From Alphaproteobacteria bacterium (lineage in GTDB: Bacteria; Pseudomonadota; Alphaproteobacteria; Rhodospirillales; Magnetovibrionaceae), in the NCBI GenBank assembly GCA_015231605.1, contig JADGBG010000004.1, positions 1-44,957 of the forward strand: a DNA stretch of 44,957 nt, read 5' to 3'. How positions within the stretch are numbered: position 1 is the stretch's first letter; each line of letters opens with the position of its first letter. The position numbers and the translations under genes are program-made. Under the pieces are notes generated by a model. That model saw only the letters and a program-made list of their open reading frames with translations. It was not told the DNA's origin and made no database searches. Shown one piece after another: positions 16,402 to 25,142 of the stretch.

Positions 16402-17577
16402 ATGGCTGACATCTCCCTTTCCGCTGCGGTACGCCAGAGCCTTCTGTCCCTGCAGTCCACCACCGACGTTATCGAACGCACGCAGAACCGTCTGTCGACC
16501 GGTTTGAAGGTCGCGTCTGCTACCGACGACCCCGTCGCGTTCTTCCAAGCCAAAACCCTGTCTGACCGCGCCTTCGACTTCACCGAAAAGAAGGACGGCA
16601 TCGACCAGGGCATCAGCACGGTTACCGCCGCGATTGATGGTCTGGACGCGGTCGAAAGCCTGGTTCGCCAGCTCAAGGGTATTGCCAACTCGATGAAGTC
16701 GTCGACCGGCACCCAGTTCACCGACCTGATCACCCAGTACAACGACCTGCGTTCGCAGATCGACCTGATGACGGCGGACTCGACCTATCAGGGCGTGAAC
16801 CTGATCAACGGCACCGGTCAGACCCTTTCGACGGAATTCTCCGACCTCAGCACCTCCAAGTTGACGGTTTCCTCCGTCGACGTGACCGCCAATGGTCTCG
16901 ACGTCGGCACCGTTTCCGCCATCAACACGTCTTCCAGCCGGCTGAACTTCAGCTATGGCGATTTCCTCGCCACGACCTGGACGGTGGGTTCGACGACTGG
17001 CGTGTCGATCACCTACGTTGGTGATACGGTCACGCTGACCTCCGCCTCCGGCACCAAGACGTTCTCCTACGGCACGGTGTCGGTGACCATGTCCGTGAGC
17101 GCGGGTGCGCCTTCTTCGCAGAATATCACCCTGACCAACGGCACCACCTATACCCTGAACTTGGTCTCGGGAACGACCGCCCGCTCCAACGTGTCGGCCT
17201 CTGGCACGACCCTGACGGTTGAATTCACGGGCAAGTCCGCCGCCATGGCGCTCTCCGCCACCTCCGGCAAGAGCTTCGTCCAGGCTGCGAACTCCACCAG
17301 TATCGACGCGATCATCACGGACCTCAGCACCGCCTTGACCACCCTGCGTTCCAAGGCCTCCAGCCTCGGTTCCAACGTGGCCCTGCTGAACACGCGTCTG
17401 GACTTCACGCAGAAGTACGTGAATACCCTGGACTCTGGTTCTTCCAAGCTGACCTTGGCCGACATCAACGAAGAAGGTGCGAACCTTCTGGCCTTGCAGA
17501 CCCGCCAGCAACTGGGTATCCAGGCGCTGTCCTTCGCGGGTCAGGCAGAACAGTCCGTCTTGGGCCTGTTCCGTTAA
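16402..17577 (+). CDS. Flagellin (filament subunit)
   Basis: The 391-residue protein has the flagellin N-terminal domain (SLLSLQSTTDVIERTQNRLS, then TGLKVASATDDPVAFFQAK) and C-terminal domain (TRLDFTQKYVNTLDSGSSKL, then ALQTRQQLGIQALSFAG). Between them lies a short Thr/Ser-rich variable domain (about residues 160-300), with many possible O-glycosylation sites. The frame is open to 16345, but the ATG at 16402 with an AGAGGA site fits the family N-terminus. Its leader carries a small hairpin. A strong terminator follows. Placement directly after maf and before a GH57/radical-SAM cluster makes it the likely acceptor of the glycan made here. Confidence 0.95.
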   Translation: MADISLSAAVRQSLLSLQSTTDVIERTQNRLSTGLKVASATDDPVAFFQAKTLSDRAFDFTEKKDGIDQGISTVTAAIDGLDAVESLVRQLKGIANSMKSSTGTQFTDLITQYNDLRSQIDLMTADSTYQGVNLINGTGQTLSTEFSDLSTSKLTVSSVDVTANGLDVGTVSAINTSSSRLNFSYGDFLATTWTVGSTTGVSITYVGDTVTLTSASGTKTFSYGTVSVTMSVSAGAPSSQNITLTNGTTYTLNLVSGTTARSNVSASGTTLTVEFTGKSAAMALSATSGKSFVQAANSTSIDAIITDLSTALTTLRSKASSLGSNVALLNTRLDFTQKYVNTLDSGSSKLTLADINEEGANLLALQTRQQLGIQALSFAGQAEQSVLGLFR

Positions 17578-17622
17578 TCGGCTTGACCGGATTGAGGGCT
17601 CTGTCCTCGTCATCCGCATACA

Positions 17623-17657
17623 AAAAGCCCCCCGCGGTCATACCGCGGGGGGCTTTT
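17623..17657 (+). terminator. Strong intrinsic terminator after flagellin
   Basis: AAAAGCCCCCCGCGG pairs perfectly with CCGCGGGGGGCTTTT around a 5-base loop (TCATA), 45 bases after the flagellin stop. With the T run at the 3' side and the A run at the 5' side it can work in both directions. It separates the flagellin transcript from the GH57 gene. Confidence 0.9.
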
Positions 17658-17746
17658 CATTGAAGCCCGGGCGTCGGGCCGTGCGCCGTGCCCGGTGCGC
17701 CGCGGGGTAGGGCCGGATCGCCAAGGGGATATAAGCCGGGTAGGAC

Positions 17747-19783
17747 ATGCAAAACCACGTCAAGGTTTATTCCGTTTTTCATTTGAACATGTGGTTTTCC
17801 TCCATCGAGGAAAATCAGCGCCGGGCCGTATTGGAAACGTGCTATTGGCCGCTGATCGACTTGATTCAAAAGGGCTATCCTCTGGCCATCGAGGCAAGCG
17901 GCCTGAGCCTTGAAGCGCTGAATTCCCTGGATCCCTCTTGGGTTTCGGCGTTGCGGGGCTTGGTCGCTTCGCGGGCCTGTGAATTTGTCGGCAGCGGGTA
18001 TGCTCAAATCATCGGACCGTTGGTTCCTCATGAAGTCAACGTTCACAATCTCGCCCTGGGCCATGACGTGTATGAGACCCTGTTGGGGCACCGCCCCAAG
18101 CTGGCGCTGATCAACGAGCAGGCCTATTCGCCCAGCCTCGTGGACATCTATCTGGAAGCCGGATACGAGGCCATATTGATGGACTGGGGCAATCCCTACA
18201 GCCACCATTCCAAAACGTGGTCGTCCGAGTGGCGGTACTATCCGCAACGCGCCCAGGGCAATGGCGGATCCACGATTGACTTGATTTGGTTGGATACAAT
18301 CCCTTTCCAGCGGTTTCAGCGTTACGTCCATGACGAACTCGACATCCAGGACATTCTCGACAGCATACACAAAATCAAGGGGGACGAGCCGATTGCGTTT
18401 CCTCTGTATGGCAACGATGCGGAAATCTTCAATTACCGTCCCGGTCGGTTCGATGCGGAACCGGAGCTTGGTCTCGGCGACGAATGGGAACGGATCGAGA
18501 CATTATACGAAGCGCTGATGCGGGACGACGGCTTGCGTCTCTCCCACCCCAGCGACGTCCGGGAACTGATGTCCAGTAGGAACGCGGGAAACGCGCTGAC
18601 GCTGGAAAGCCCGGACGATCCCATACCGGTCAAAAAACAACCGAAATACAATGCGTTGAGATGGGCCGCGACGGGCCGCGACGACATGCGGCTGAACACC
18701 GCGTGCTGGCGCCAGTATCATCGATTGACACAACGACCGAACGCCACAAGCCAGGACTGGCGCCGGCTGTGCCGGTTGTGGAGCAGCGACTACCGGACTC
18801 ATATCACGGAAAGCCGGTGGTCCGCGGTCATGGAAGAAATTCTCTCACTGGATGTTCGCCCCCCCTCCGTGTTCACGCGCCGACCGCACAAGGACGGGCG
18901 GCTCGATTGGCGAAACGACCATGTCGGCCCGTTCCATTGGCGATGGGAAAAACGGTTTCTGACCATCGAGGGGCCGTCGGGACGCTTGTGTCTCAGAGTG
19001 CGCAAAGGGCTCGCCATCGAAGGTCTGTGGCGTGCGAACGACGATCAAAGCTATGTCCGCACGATTCCCCACGGCTATTTCGACGACATCAACTGGGGAG
19101 CCGATTTCTTTACGGGACATATGATCATCCAGGCCGTCGGCCGACCCCAGATCACGGATTTGGAACCCGTGGCGCCGTCCATATATGTTTCTCCGGATGA
19201 AGACTTTCTGGACGTGGAGGCGAAGATCACCACTCTTGGCGGATCGGTTTTCAAACGGGTGCGGTTCTTCGCCACCGCGGCGCGGGTCGAAGTGAGCTAT
19301 CGGATCGATTGGCTGGACACGTTGCAGGGGTCGGTGCGACTTGCCAATCTTACCCTCAACCCCGCCGGATACGACCGCGCCAGCCTGTATTATGAAACCC
19401 ACAATGGTGGAAAGCGGATGGATCGGCACAGCTTGTCCGGAGGGGACGTCAACTTTAAACGTCTGCCCTCGTTTCTCGTTTCCGCTCGCGCCGGCACGGG
19501 CATGACGGAAGGCGTGTTCGTGATCGGCGACAAGAACCGTAAGGTCGTCCTGGAATGTCCGCGAGACGTCGCCGCCTTGCCGGCGCTGGTGGAATGCCAG
19601 TCCATCGGCGCGTCCTTTTTCTGCCGGGTGTCCCTGTCGGCACGGGAAAGCGACGACACCGCAAAGCCGGGACCTCATCTCGCGATTTCCGGACGACATG
19701 AATTCATGTATGCGATGACCGCCTTGGACGCGGGCGATCCGGTGGTCCTTCCCGCAATCTCCGGTGAAGTGGGTTCGACATGA
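17747..19783 (+). CDS. GH57-like glycoside hydrolase
   Basis: The 678-residue protein resembles family GH57 in its first 300 residues. CEFVGSGYAQIIGPLVPHE is followed by LALINEQAYSPSLVDIYLEA, where Glu124 is in the place of the catalytic nucleophile, and IAFPLYGNDAEIFNYRPGRF, where Asp224 or Glu226 fits the acid/base region. The usual N-terminal HQP motif is replaced by HLN, so the substrate may differ from alpha-glucans. The C-terminal half is beta-rich, as in many GH57 and GH38-type enzymes. No signal peptide is visible, so the enzyme is probably cytoplasmic. The ATG at 17747 has a GGGTAGGA site. It stands at the head of the radical-SAM cluster, immediately after flagellin, and may trim or transfer sugars during glycan synthesis. 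Confidence 0.7.
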   Translation: MQNHVKVYSVFHLNMWFSSIEENQRRAVLETCYWPLIDLIQKGYPLAIEASGLSLEALNSLDPSWVSALRGLVASRACEFVGSGYAQIIGPLVPHEVNVHNLALGHDVYETLLGHRPKLALINEQAYSPSLVDIYLEAGYEAILMDWGNPYSHHSKTWSSEWRYYPQRAQGNGGSTIDLIWLDTIPFQRFQRYVHDELDIQDILDSIHKIKGDEPIAFPLYGNDAEIFNYRPGRFDAEPELGLGDEWERIETLYEALMRDDGLRLSHPSDVRELMSSRNAGNALTLESPDDPIPVKKQPKYNALRWAATGRDDMRLNTACWRQYHRLTQRPNATSQDWRRLCRLWSSDYRTHITESRWSAVMEEILSLDVRPPSVFTRRPHKDGRLDWRNDHVGPFHWRWEKRFLTIEGPSGRLCLRVRKGLAIEGLWRANDDQSYVRTIPHGYFDDINWGADFFTGHMIIQAVGRPQITDLEPVAPSIYVSPDEDFLDVEAKITTLGGSVFKRVRFFATAARVEVSYRIDWLDTLQGSVRLANLTLNPAGYDRASLYYETHNGGKRMDRHSLSGGDVNFKRLPSFLVSARAGTGMTEGVFVIGDKNRKVVLECPRDVAALPALVECQSIGASFFCRVSLSARESDDTAKPGPHLAISGRHEFMYAMTALDAGDPVVLPAISGEVGST

Positions 19784-20046
19784 TCATGCTCGCGGCCAAC
19801 CTGTTCCGTCTGTCCAGCGAACCGCCCATGGCGGACCGCGTCCCGGCCGCGGTCGGGATCGATCTTTCGATAGGGTGCGCCATGGCCGGAAGAACGGGCT
19901 TCTGGTCGGGCAGGGTGCCGTCGCGTTTGGCGATCCTTCGGCCGATGGGGTATAAAATCCGGACCTCCACGCCGTGGCGCTGGGGGGCGGTCACGGGGAA
20001 CGAAGCCGTGCACGGTTTGAAATTCACGCATGGAGTGACGTCATGA
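19780..20046 (+). CDS. Possible small protein bridging the GH57 and radical SAM genes
   Basis: An 88-codon frame fills the gap between two neighbours. Its ATG overlaps the GH57 stop as ATGA and its own TGA overlaps the next ATG in the same way. This pattern is usual for translationally coupled genes. The product (MIMLAANLFRLSSEPPMADR at its start) is basic, Arg/Gly-rich in its second half, and matches no family I recognise. There is no clear ribosome site before it. It could also be non-coding leader with an open frame by chance, since the radical SAM gene has its own GGAG site inside it. Confidence 0.3.
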   Translation: MIMLAANLFRLSSEPPMADRVPAAVGIDLSIGCAMAGRTGFWSGRVPSRLAILRPMGYKIRTSTPWRWGAVTGNEAVHGLKFTHGVTS

Positions 20047-21137
20047 ACGAAACGTCGAAAACGGCCGCCACCGCTCCCGCCAAGTTGTTCATGGACGGCA
20101 CCAAACTCAACCGCCATCTCGAGACGGTGGTGAAATGGCAGAAAGGCGAATGGTTCGCCCCCATTCACATGGAGGTCAGCCTGACCAACGTCTGCAACCA
20201 GAAATGCACCTTCTGCTACACGGCCTGGGCACACGGCAAGGTCATGATGGATGAAGAGACAGTCGTTCGGATGATGCGTTCCGCGAAGGACGCCGGCGTG
20301 AAGAGCACCCTGATCGCCGGCGAGGGCGAGCCCACGGCCAACCCGGCCTACGTCAGGGCCATCGAAACCTGCGGCGAGGTGGGACTCGATTGCGCCCTCA
20401 ACACCAACGCGGTGAACCTCACGGATGACGCCCTGTATCGCATCCTGCCCCATCTGCAATGGGTCCGCTTCTCGGTGCAAGGCAGCACCAAGGAAAGATA
20501 CGCCGCGATCCATAAGGTGCCGGACCATCATTTCGACAAGGCGATGAGAAACATTCGCCGCGCCGCCGAGATCAAAAAGGAACTCGGCCTGGGCGTGACG
20601 CTCGGCGTACAGCAGGTGCTCATCGAGGAAAACGGCGCGGATGCACTCAACGTCGCCAAATTGGCGAAAGACCTGGGCGTCGACTACTATGTCATCAAGC
20701 CCTGCCATCCCCACGAAAAAACCACGTTCAAGTCGATTTCCCTTCTGGTCGAGAAATATCGCGACACCTTGGAGGCGGCGGCGGCGCTTTCGGACGACAA
20801 TTTCCGCGCCATCGTCCGTTGGAACTTTTTGGCCGAGGCGGAAGCGCGCCGTTCGTATGACCGCTGCATGGGGCTTCCGTTCATCATTCAGATCTTGTCG
20901 GACGGCGTCGTGTCGACCTGCTATCCCATGGCCGACAAGAAGGCGTTCCACTACGGCAACCTGCACGACATGGAACTGATCGACATTTTGAAATCCGACC
21001 AGTTCGCCAAGACCTGCAAGTGGGTCGAGGAAAACGTCGACGTGCACCAATGCATGCCGACCTGCCGGCAACATAACGTCAACAAGTACTTGTGGTGGCT
21101 GGAAGAAGAAAAGCCCGACCACTTCAACTTCATCTAG
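20043..21137 (+). CDS. Radical SAM/SPASM-like protein, paralogue A
   Basis: The 364-residue protein has the radical SAM cluster motif C51-x3-C55-x2-C58 (VCNQKCTFCY), the GEGEP element and LNTN, and a C-terminal SPASM-like Cys set including RCMGLP, STCYP and CMPTCRQH. The extreme C-terminus NKYLWWLEEEKPDHFNFI and the N-terminal LFMDGTKLNRHLE are shared with three other genes here (26163, 28070 and 32002). Enzymes of this superfamily cleave S-adenosylmethionine to a 5'-deoxyadenosyl radical; the substrate is unknown. The start at 20043 has GGAG eight bases upstream; the longer frame to 19974 lacks family similarity. A sigma-70-like promoter follows the gene. Confidence 0.85.
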   Translation: MNETSKTAATAPAKLFMDGTKLNRHLETVVKWQKGEWFAPIHMEVSLTNVCNQKCTFCYTAWAHGKVMMDEETVVRMMRSAKDAGVKSTLIAGEGEPTANPAYVRAIETCGEVGLDCALNTNAVNLTDDALYRILPHLQWVRFSVQGSTKERYAAIHKVPDHHFDKAMRNIRRAAEIKKELGLGVTLGVQQVLIEENGADALNVAKLAKDLGVDYYVIKPCHPHEKTTFKSISLLVEKYRDTLEAAAALSDDNFRAIVRWNFLAEAEARRSYDRCMGLPFIIQILSDGVVSTCYPMADKKAFHYGNLHDMELIDILKSDQFAKTCKWVEENVDVHQCMPTCRQHNVNKYLWWLEEEKPDHFNFI

Positions 21138-21155
21138 TCGCATTTCGCGTCAACA

Positions 21156-21185
21156 TTGACATTTTGATGCAAAATATCATATAGT
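21156..21185 (+). promoter_or_regulatory. Sigma-70-type promoter before the radical SAM gene at 21294
   Basis: TTGACA (21156-21161) and TATAGT (21180-21185) are separated by 18 bases within an AT-rich gap between two radical SAM genes. The -35 matches consensus fully and the -10 in five of six positions. It would start a leader of about 100 bases. Confidence 0.55.
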
Positions 21186-21293
21186 TATGGCGATAATGAA
21201 TTCAGGCGTCCACGGCTGGAGAAAGCAAGCCCCCCTGAACGATGCGTTATCATCCCATATCAACCACAAGAATGTGATTGGAAAGGGCAAGAA

Positions 21294-22277
21294 GTGCAAA
21301 AAGACACTTACCTTCTGGATTCCGTCCCGGAAATCCAATTTTATCTGGTTGAAATCACCACCGCCTGCCAGCTCCGCTGCCCCGGTTGCAAGCGCACGAC
21401 CGAACGCGGCAAGAAAAACTGGAGCAGCAACTTCATGCCGCTTGAGAAGGTCAAGCGCGTCATCGACAACATGCCCCCGAGCAATCACGTCATCTTTTCC
21501 GGCTTTGGCGAGGTGACCCTTCACCCCAATCTGCCCGACATTCTGTCGTACGCCAACAAAAGCGGAAAATTCCGCATCATTCAGATCAACACCAATGGTT
21601 TGATCAACGACATCGATTATTTCCGCATGTTGATCGATTGCGGCCTCAACTATTTGATGATTTCCGTCGATTCCCTGGATCAGAAAATTCTCGACGCCAG
21701 CCGAACCGGAACCAAGGCCAAACACCTTGAGACCGTGCTGCGAGGCATGGCCGATTTCCGCATTCCCGTCATCGCGTCCATCACCGTCAGCAAAACCAAC
21801 CTCGACGACCTGCCCAACACCTTGCGCCGGCTGAATGAGATCGGGAAATTCACGGTTGGGATCCGCGAAGCCGGCGACTTGGGCCTGCCCGACGTGATGT
21901 TGGACGCCGACGACCGGGTGCGTCTGGCCAAGCATCTGGTCAGCGTGATGCCGTTGGACAACTTGCGGGTGGACCCGCCGAAATCCATGATGGTGCAAAG
22001 AGAGGTGTGCGTCGATCCCTGGAACCGTCCAGGCATCAACATCAAAGGCGAATTGACGCCATGTTGTTGGACGAACGACGGATCGATCCTGGGGCATTTG
22101 GACATCACGTCCATGACCTACGAGGACGCTTGGTTCGAGCAGGGTCACCAGAACTGGCTCAACGGGTTCAGGGAGGCGTATCCCGAAAACCCCTGTTCGG
22201 GCTGTCCCCGCAATCCGAACCTGTGGTCGTCGTTCTGGACCGGCAAGGACTTCGTCCTGTACAGGACGTTGAAATAA
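21294..22277 (+). CDS. Radical SAM/SPASM-like protein (not of the four-paralogue group)
   Basis: The 327-residue protein has C25-x3-C29-x2-C32 (ACQLRCPGCK), the glycine-rich FSGFGEVTLHPNL and INTNG, and a C-terminal SPASM-type region with VCVDPW, TPCCWTNDGSILG and CSGCPRNPNLW. The pattern is that of radical SAM/SPASM enzymes that bind extra Fe-S clusters. The start is a GTG at 21294, preceded by AAAGGG at six bases. An AT-rich leader with a good promoter lies upstream, so this gene may begin a transcription unit. It is followed 13 bases later by a glycosyltransferase-like gene. It lacks the DGTK head and the HVNFI tail of the paralogue group, so it has a separate origin. Confidence 0.82.
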   Translation: MQKDTYLLDSVPEIQFYLVEITTACQLRCPGCKRTTERGKKNWSSNFMPLEKVKRVIDNMPPSNHVIFSGFGEVTLHPNLPDILSYANKSGKFRIIQINTNGLINDIDYFRMLIDCGLNYLMISVDSLDQKILDASRTGTKAKHLETVLRGMADFRIPVIASITVSKTNLDDLPNTLRRLNEIGKFTVGIREAGDLGLPDVMLDADDRVRLAKHLVSVMPLDNLRVDPPKSMMVQREVCVDPWNRPGINIKGELTPCCWTNDGSILGHLDITSMTYEDAWFEQGHQNWLNGFREAYPENPCSGCPRNPNLWSSFWTGKDFVLYRTLK

Positions 22278-22290
22278 GGGGGGCGAAGAG

Positions 22291-23991
22291 ATGGCGGACA
22301 TGACGATAAATTCGAGCGGCGCCGGCCTTGCGAGGTTCGAGGATCCCAACGACCAGGCATTGTTCGACAGCTTCGTTGCGCATCAGGCGGCATATCGGGA
22401 AAATCCCGCCGCTTTCATCGGAGGCATCGCCAAACACTTGAAGGAGGCCTTCGCGGCCCCGCGCGACGTGGAAACGGCCTATGCGGTCATGGCCTCCGTT
22501 CTGGCGGGATGCGACAACGCGCTGATCCACGGCGGCGGCAGTCACACCATCGGCTTCATCAAGACCCTGGATGATGAAACCACAAGCCGTATCAAGGGCA
22601 TCATCGACCTGCGCCCGTCCATGGTGCGCGGTTTGGACGCGTTTCCCATATTGACCCCCGAACAGGCGGCGGCCCAGGGCCGTGACCTCATCATCGTCGC
22701 CCATCCGGCGCGGGAGAGGGACATGGTGTCGGCCCTGACCGATGCGGGTGCCGATCCTTCGCGCATCGTACAAATCTACAGCCATCCCGACACCCTGGAA
22801 CGGGGGCGCAAAAAGCTTGACGCCATCCGCGACGAAGTGCTTGCGGCGCCCCCCAGGTTCGTGGTTGTCGACACCATCGGCATGTCCTGGAAGCTCGTCG
22901 ACGACAAGGCGCTGTCCACCGTTTTTCCCGCAAACGAAACCCTGGTGCTGTACCTGGGGCGGGCGGAACACCATCCGCCGCCGGGGCCGTTCCGGCTGAT
23001 CGACCTTTCGCAGTCGGCGGCGTTGTTGGCCGATCTCCTCGCCGCACTCAAGCCGGCGGCCGTGTATCTCCGCACGACCGCGCAGCTGGACACGGAATCC
23101 TATGCGGCCCTGATCAAGGAAGCGGCCCCGGGGACCCCCCTTATCCACGAATTGTACGATTCCGCCATCACGTTTTCCGACGACTATTTGCAATTCGGAT
23201 GGGGGATTTCCCCACCGGCGGCGACGCAGGCCAAACAAGCCGCCGCGTATTCCTTCAATGCGTCCGACATCTTGATACACAAGAACGGCAGCGCGTTGTG
23301 GGATCCGTTTCTCGAGCACGCCAAGGGCAAAACGTTCAAGTATTACCCCCAGGTCAGCGCGGGGCGCGCCTTGCCGGACGACGCGCCCACATCCACCGAT
23401 GGTCCGTTGCGGATCATCTATGCGGGTTCCATCCATTCCACCAGTTCTTTCAGCGCGGGCAGTGCATTCGCCTGGGCCAATGTCACGCCCCTGTTCGACC
23501 GCATCGTCCGGGACGGGAACGTGGAAGTGACCATGTATAACAGCCTGCATCAAGGCGTGGGCGGCGACGACAAATACGCCGACTTCCTTGATCGCTACGG
23601 CGCCGGCCCGATTCGATACAACCGCGGGGTTCCGCTGGACGCCCTGCTTGAGGATTGCGCCCGTCACCATTACGGGTGGACCGCTTTCTACCGCCCGAGC
23701 GGCAGTGAGCTGCCCCTGGTGGACAAAGTGGTGCTCCACAACAAGTTCACCAGCTACCTTCTGGCGGGTATTCCGGTGATCGTGACGGACTATTTCCTGC
23801 ACGTGGCGGGACTGGTCAGGGAATACAATGCGGGCGTGGTGGTCGCGAGTGAAGAGATCGAGACGCTGGGCCAGCGGCTGAATGCCACGGATTACCGGGA
23901 ACACAAGGCGGGGTGTCTGCGTTTGCGCCAGCACATGTTCGATCACAATGCCCGGGTTCTCGACGCCGTGAGAGGGGCGGGCCTATGGTGA
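22291..23991 (+). CDS. Glycosyltransferase-like protein with N-terminal Rossmann-type domain
   Basis: The 566-residue protein is two-part. Residues about 80-180 look like a nucleotide-binding regulatory fold (DNALIHGGGSHTIGFIK, then DLIIVAHPARERDMVSAL). The C-terminal half has GT-B features: LRIIYAGSIHSTSSF begins the donor-side domain, and FTSYLLAGIPVIVTDYFLH is the typical late motif. The acceptor and the sugar are unknown. It overlaps the next radical SAM gene by seven bases, indicating coupled expression. The family is inferred from short patterns, so glycosyltransferase is probable and no more specific function can be given. Confidence 0.6.
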   Translation: MADMTINSSGAGLARFEDPNDQALFDSFVAHQAAYRENPAAFIGGIAKHLKEAFAAPRDVETAYAVMASVLAGCDNALIHGGGSHTIGFIKTLDDETTSRIKGIIDLRPSMVRGLDAFPILTPEQAAAQGRDLIIVAHPARERDMVSALTDAGADPSRIVQIYSHPDTLERGRKKLDAIRDEVLAAPPRFVVVDTIGMSWKLVDDKALSTVFPANETLVLYLGRAEHHPPPGPFRLIDLSQSAALLADLLAALKPAAVYLRTTAQLDTESYAALIKEAAPGTPLIHELYDSAITFSDDYLQFGWGISPPAATQAKQAAAYSFNASDILIHKNGSALWDPFLEHAKGKTFKYYPQVSAGRALPDDAPTSTDGPLRIIYAGSIHSTSSFSAGSAFAWANVTPLFDRIVRDGNVEVTMYNSLHQGVGGDDKYADFLDRYGAGPIRYNRGVPLDALLEDCARHHYGWTAFYRPSGSELPLVDKVVLHNKFTSYLLAGIPVIVTDYFLHVAGLVREYNAGVVVASEEIETLGQRLNATDYREHKAGCLRLRQHMFDHNARVLDAVRGAGLW

Positions 23992-25142
23992 TGCCGATGA
24001 CGTCGAACGGTTTACGCGCCCTGGAAATTCCCGACAGTCTAAATTACGTCGGGGTTTTCCTGTACATGGGCTGCAACCTCAATTGCTCTTACTGCATCAA
24101 CGATCCCGACCAGGCGAGCCGGCGTGGCGACCTGTTTCCCAACCACGGCTCCTATCTGTCCCCCGAGGAATTCGCCGCCGGTCTGAACCGGATTCCGCCG
24201 CGCTCCGACCTGCCCATCACCCTGCAGGGTGGGGAACCAAGCCTTTATCACGGATCGAAAGGGTTGGGGACGTTGCTGGGCCTGTTGCACCACAAGGTCG
24301 ATTTGTTGGTGAACATGGTGTCGAAGCCCGACAAGCTGGTCGAATCGATCGCCCCGCATAAAGATCGCCTGACGCGGGACGCGCCCTATCCGTCGGTTCG
24401 GGTCAGTTATCATCCGGACGAGATGAAGCGCATTTGGGGCGAGGACGCGCCGAACGAATTGGTGCGGCGCTGTCAGCGCCTGGCCGACGCCGGTCTCAGC
24501 GTCCGTCCGGAAAAGCGCGACAGCGACGTCGGAATCTACCTCGTCGATTACCCGGGGCATCCCGAAGCCGAGGCCGAGATGGCGCGCGCCGCCAAGGGGA
24601 AGGTTCCGTTCGAAAAGAAGGAATTTCTCGGCGTTTACGACGGCCGGCTTTACGGATCGTACCTCTATCCGTTCTCCACGGACCTGTATTCCCGGATCGG
24701 TTACGAAGGCAGCATCTCGTGCGAATGCCGCACCACGGAATTGCTGATCGATCCCTTCGGGTTCGTCTGGCGTTGCCATTACTTCCTGTATCAAGCCATG
24801 AGCTCGAACCGGATGATCGAGCCGTATCGGCGTTTGCGCGAAATGGATTTCAGGTTTTCCGAACACCGCGCCGCCTTATGCGGCGCGTTGGAACAGGCGC
24901 CTTCCGGCCACATTCTGGATCCGGATTTCACCGTCGATCAGGTTTTTGCGTTCCAGCCGTGCGACAGTTATGGTCATTGCATCGGCTGCGACACCAAGAT
25001 CAAGAACAATCGCCATCAGAGCCTTTACGATCTCAACATTCCACACACATCGGTGATCATTCGCAATCTCCAGTTGCCCGATTTCCTCATGCGGCGGGCC
25101 GAGGCCGGTCACCCGGACGGGGAGGGAAAAATCCATGACTGA
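23985..25142 (+). CDS. Radical SAM protein with unusual C-terminal Cys cluster
   Basis: The 385-residue protein has C30-x3-C34-x2-C37 (MGCNLNCSYCI), the TLQGGEPSLY glycine-rich element and a C-terminal region with SCECRTTELLIDPFGFVWRC, and later CDSYGHCIGCDTKIKNN. The spacing of the second Cys group suggests one auxiliary Fe-S cluster, but it does not follow the standard SPASM pattern. The ATG at 23985 overlaps the preceding gene's stop; GAGAGGGGCGG is upstream. The gene overlaps the next glycosyltransferase by eight bases. It is not one of the four paralogues. The substrate is unknown; the neighbours on both sides are glycosyltransferase-like. Confidence 0.8.
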   Translation: MVMPMTSNGLRALEIPDSLNYVGVFLYMGCNLNCSYCINDPDQASRRGDLFPNHGSYLSPEEFAAGLNRIPPRSDLPITLQGGEPSLYHGSKGLGTLLGLLHHKVDLLVNMVSKPDKLVESIAPHKDRLTRDAPYPSVRVSYHPDEMKRIWGEDAPNELVRRCQRLADAGLSVRPEKRDSDVGIYLVDYPGHPEAEAEMARAAKGKVPFEKKEFLGVYDGRLYGSYLYPFSTDLYSRIGYEGSISCECRTTELLIDPFGFVWRCHYFLYQAMSSNRMIEPYRRLREMDFRFSEHRAALCGALEQAPSGHILDPDFTVDQVFAFQPCDSYGHCIGCDTKIKNNRHQSLYDLNIPHTSVIIRNLQLPDFLMRRAEAGHPDGEGKIHD

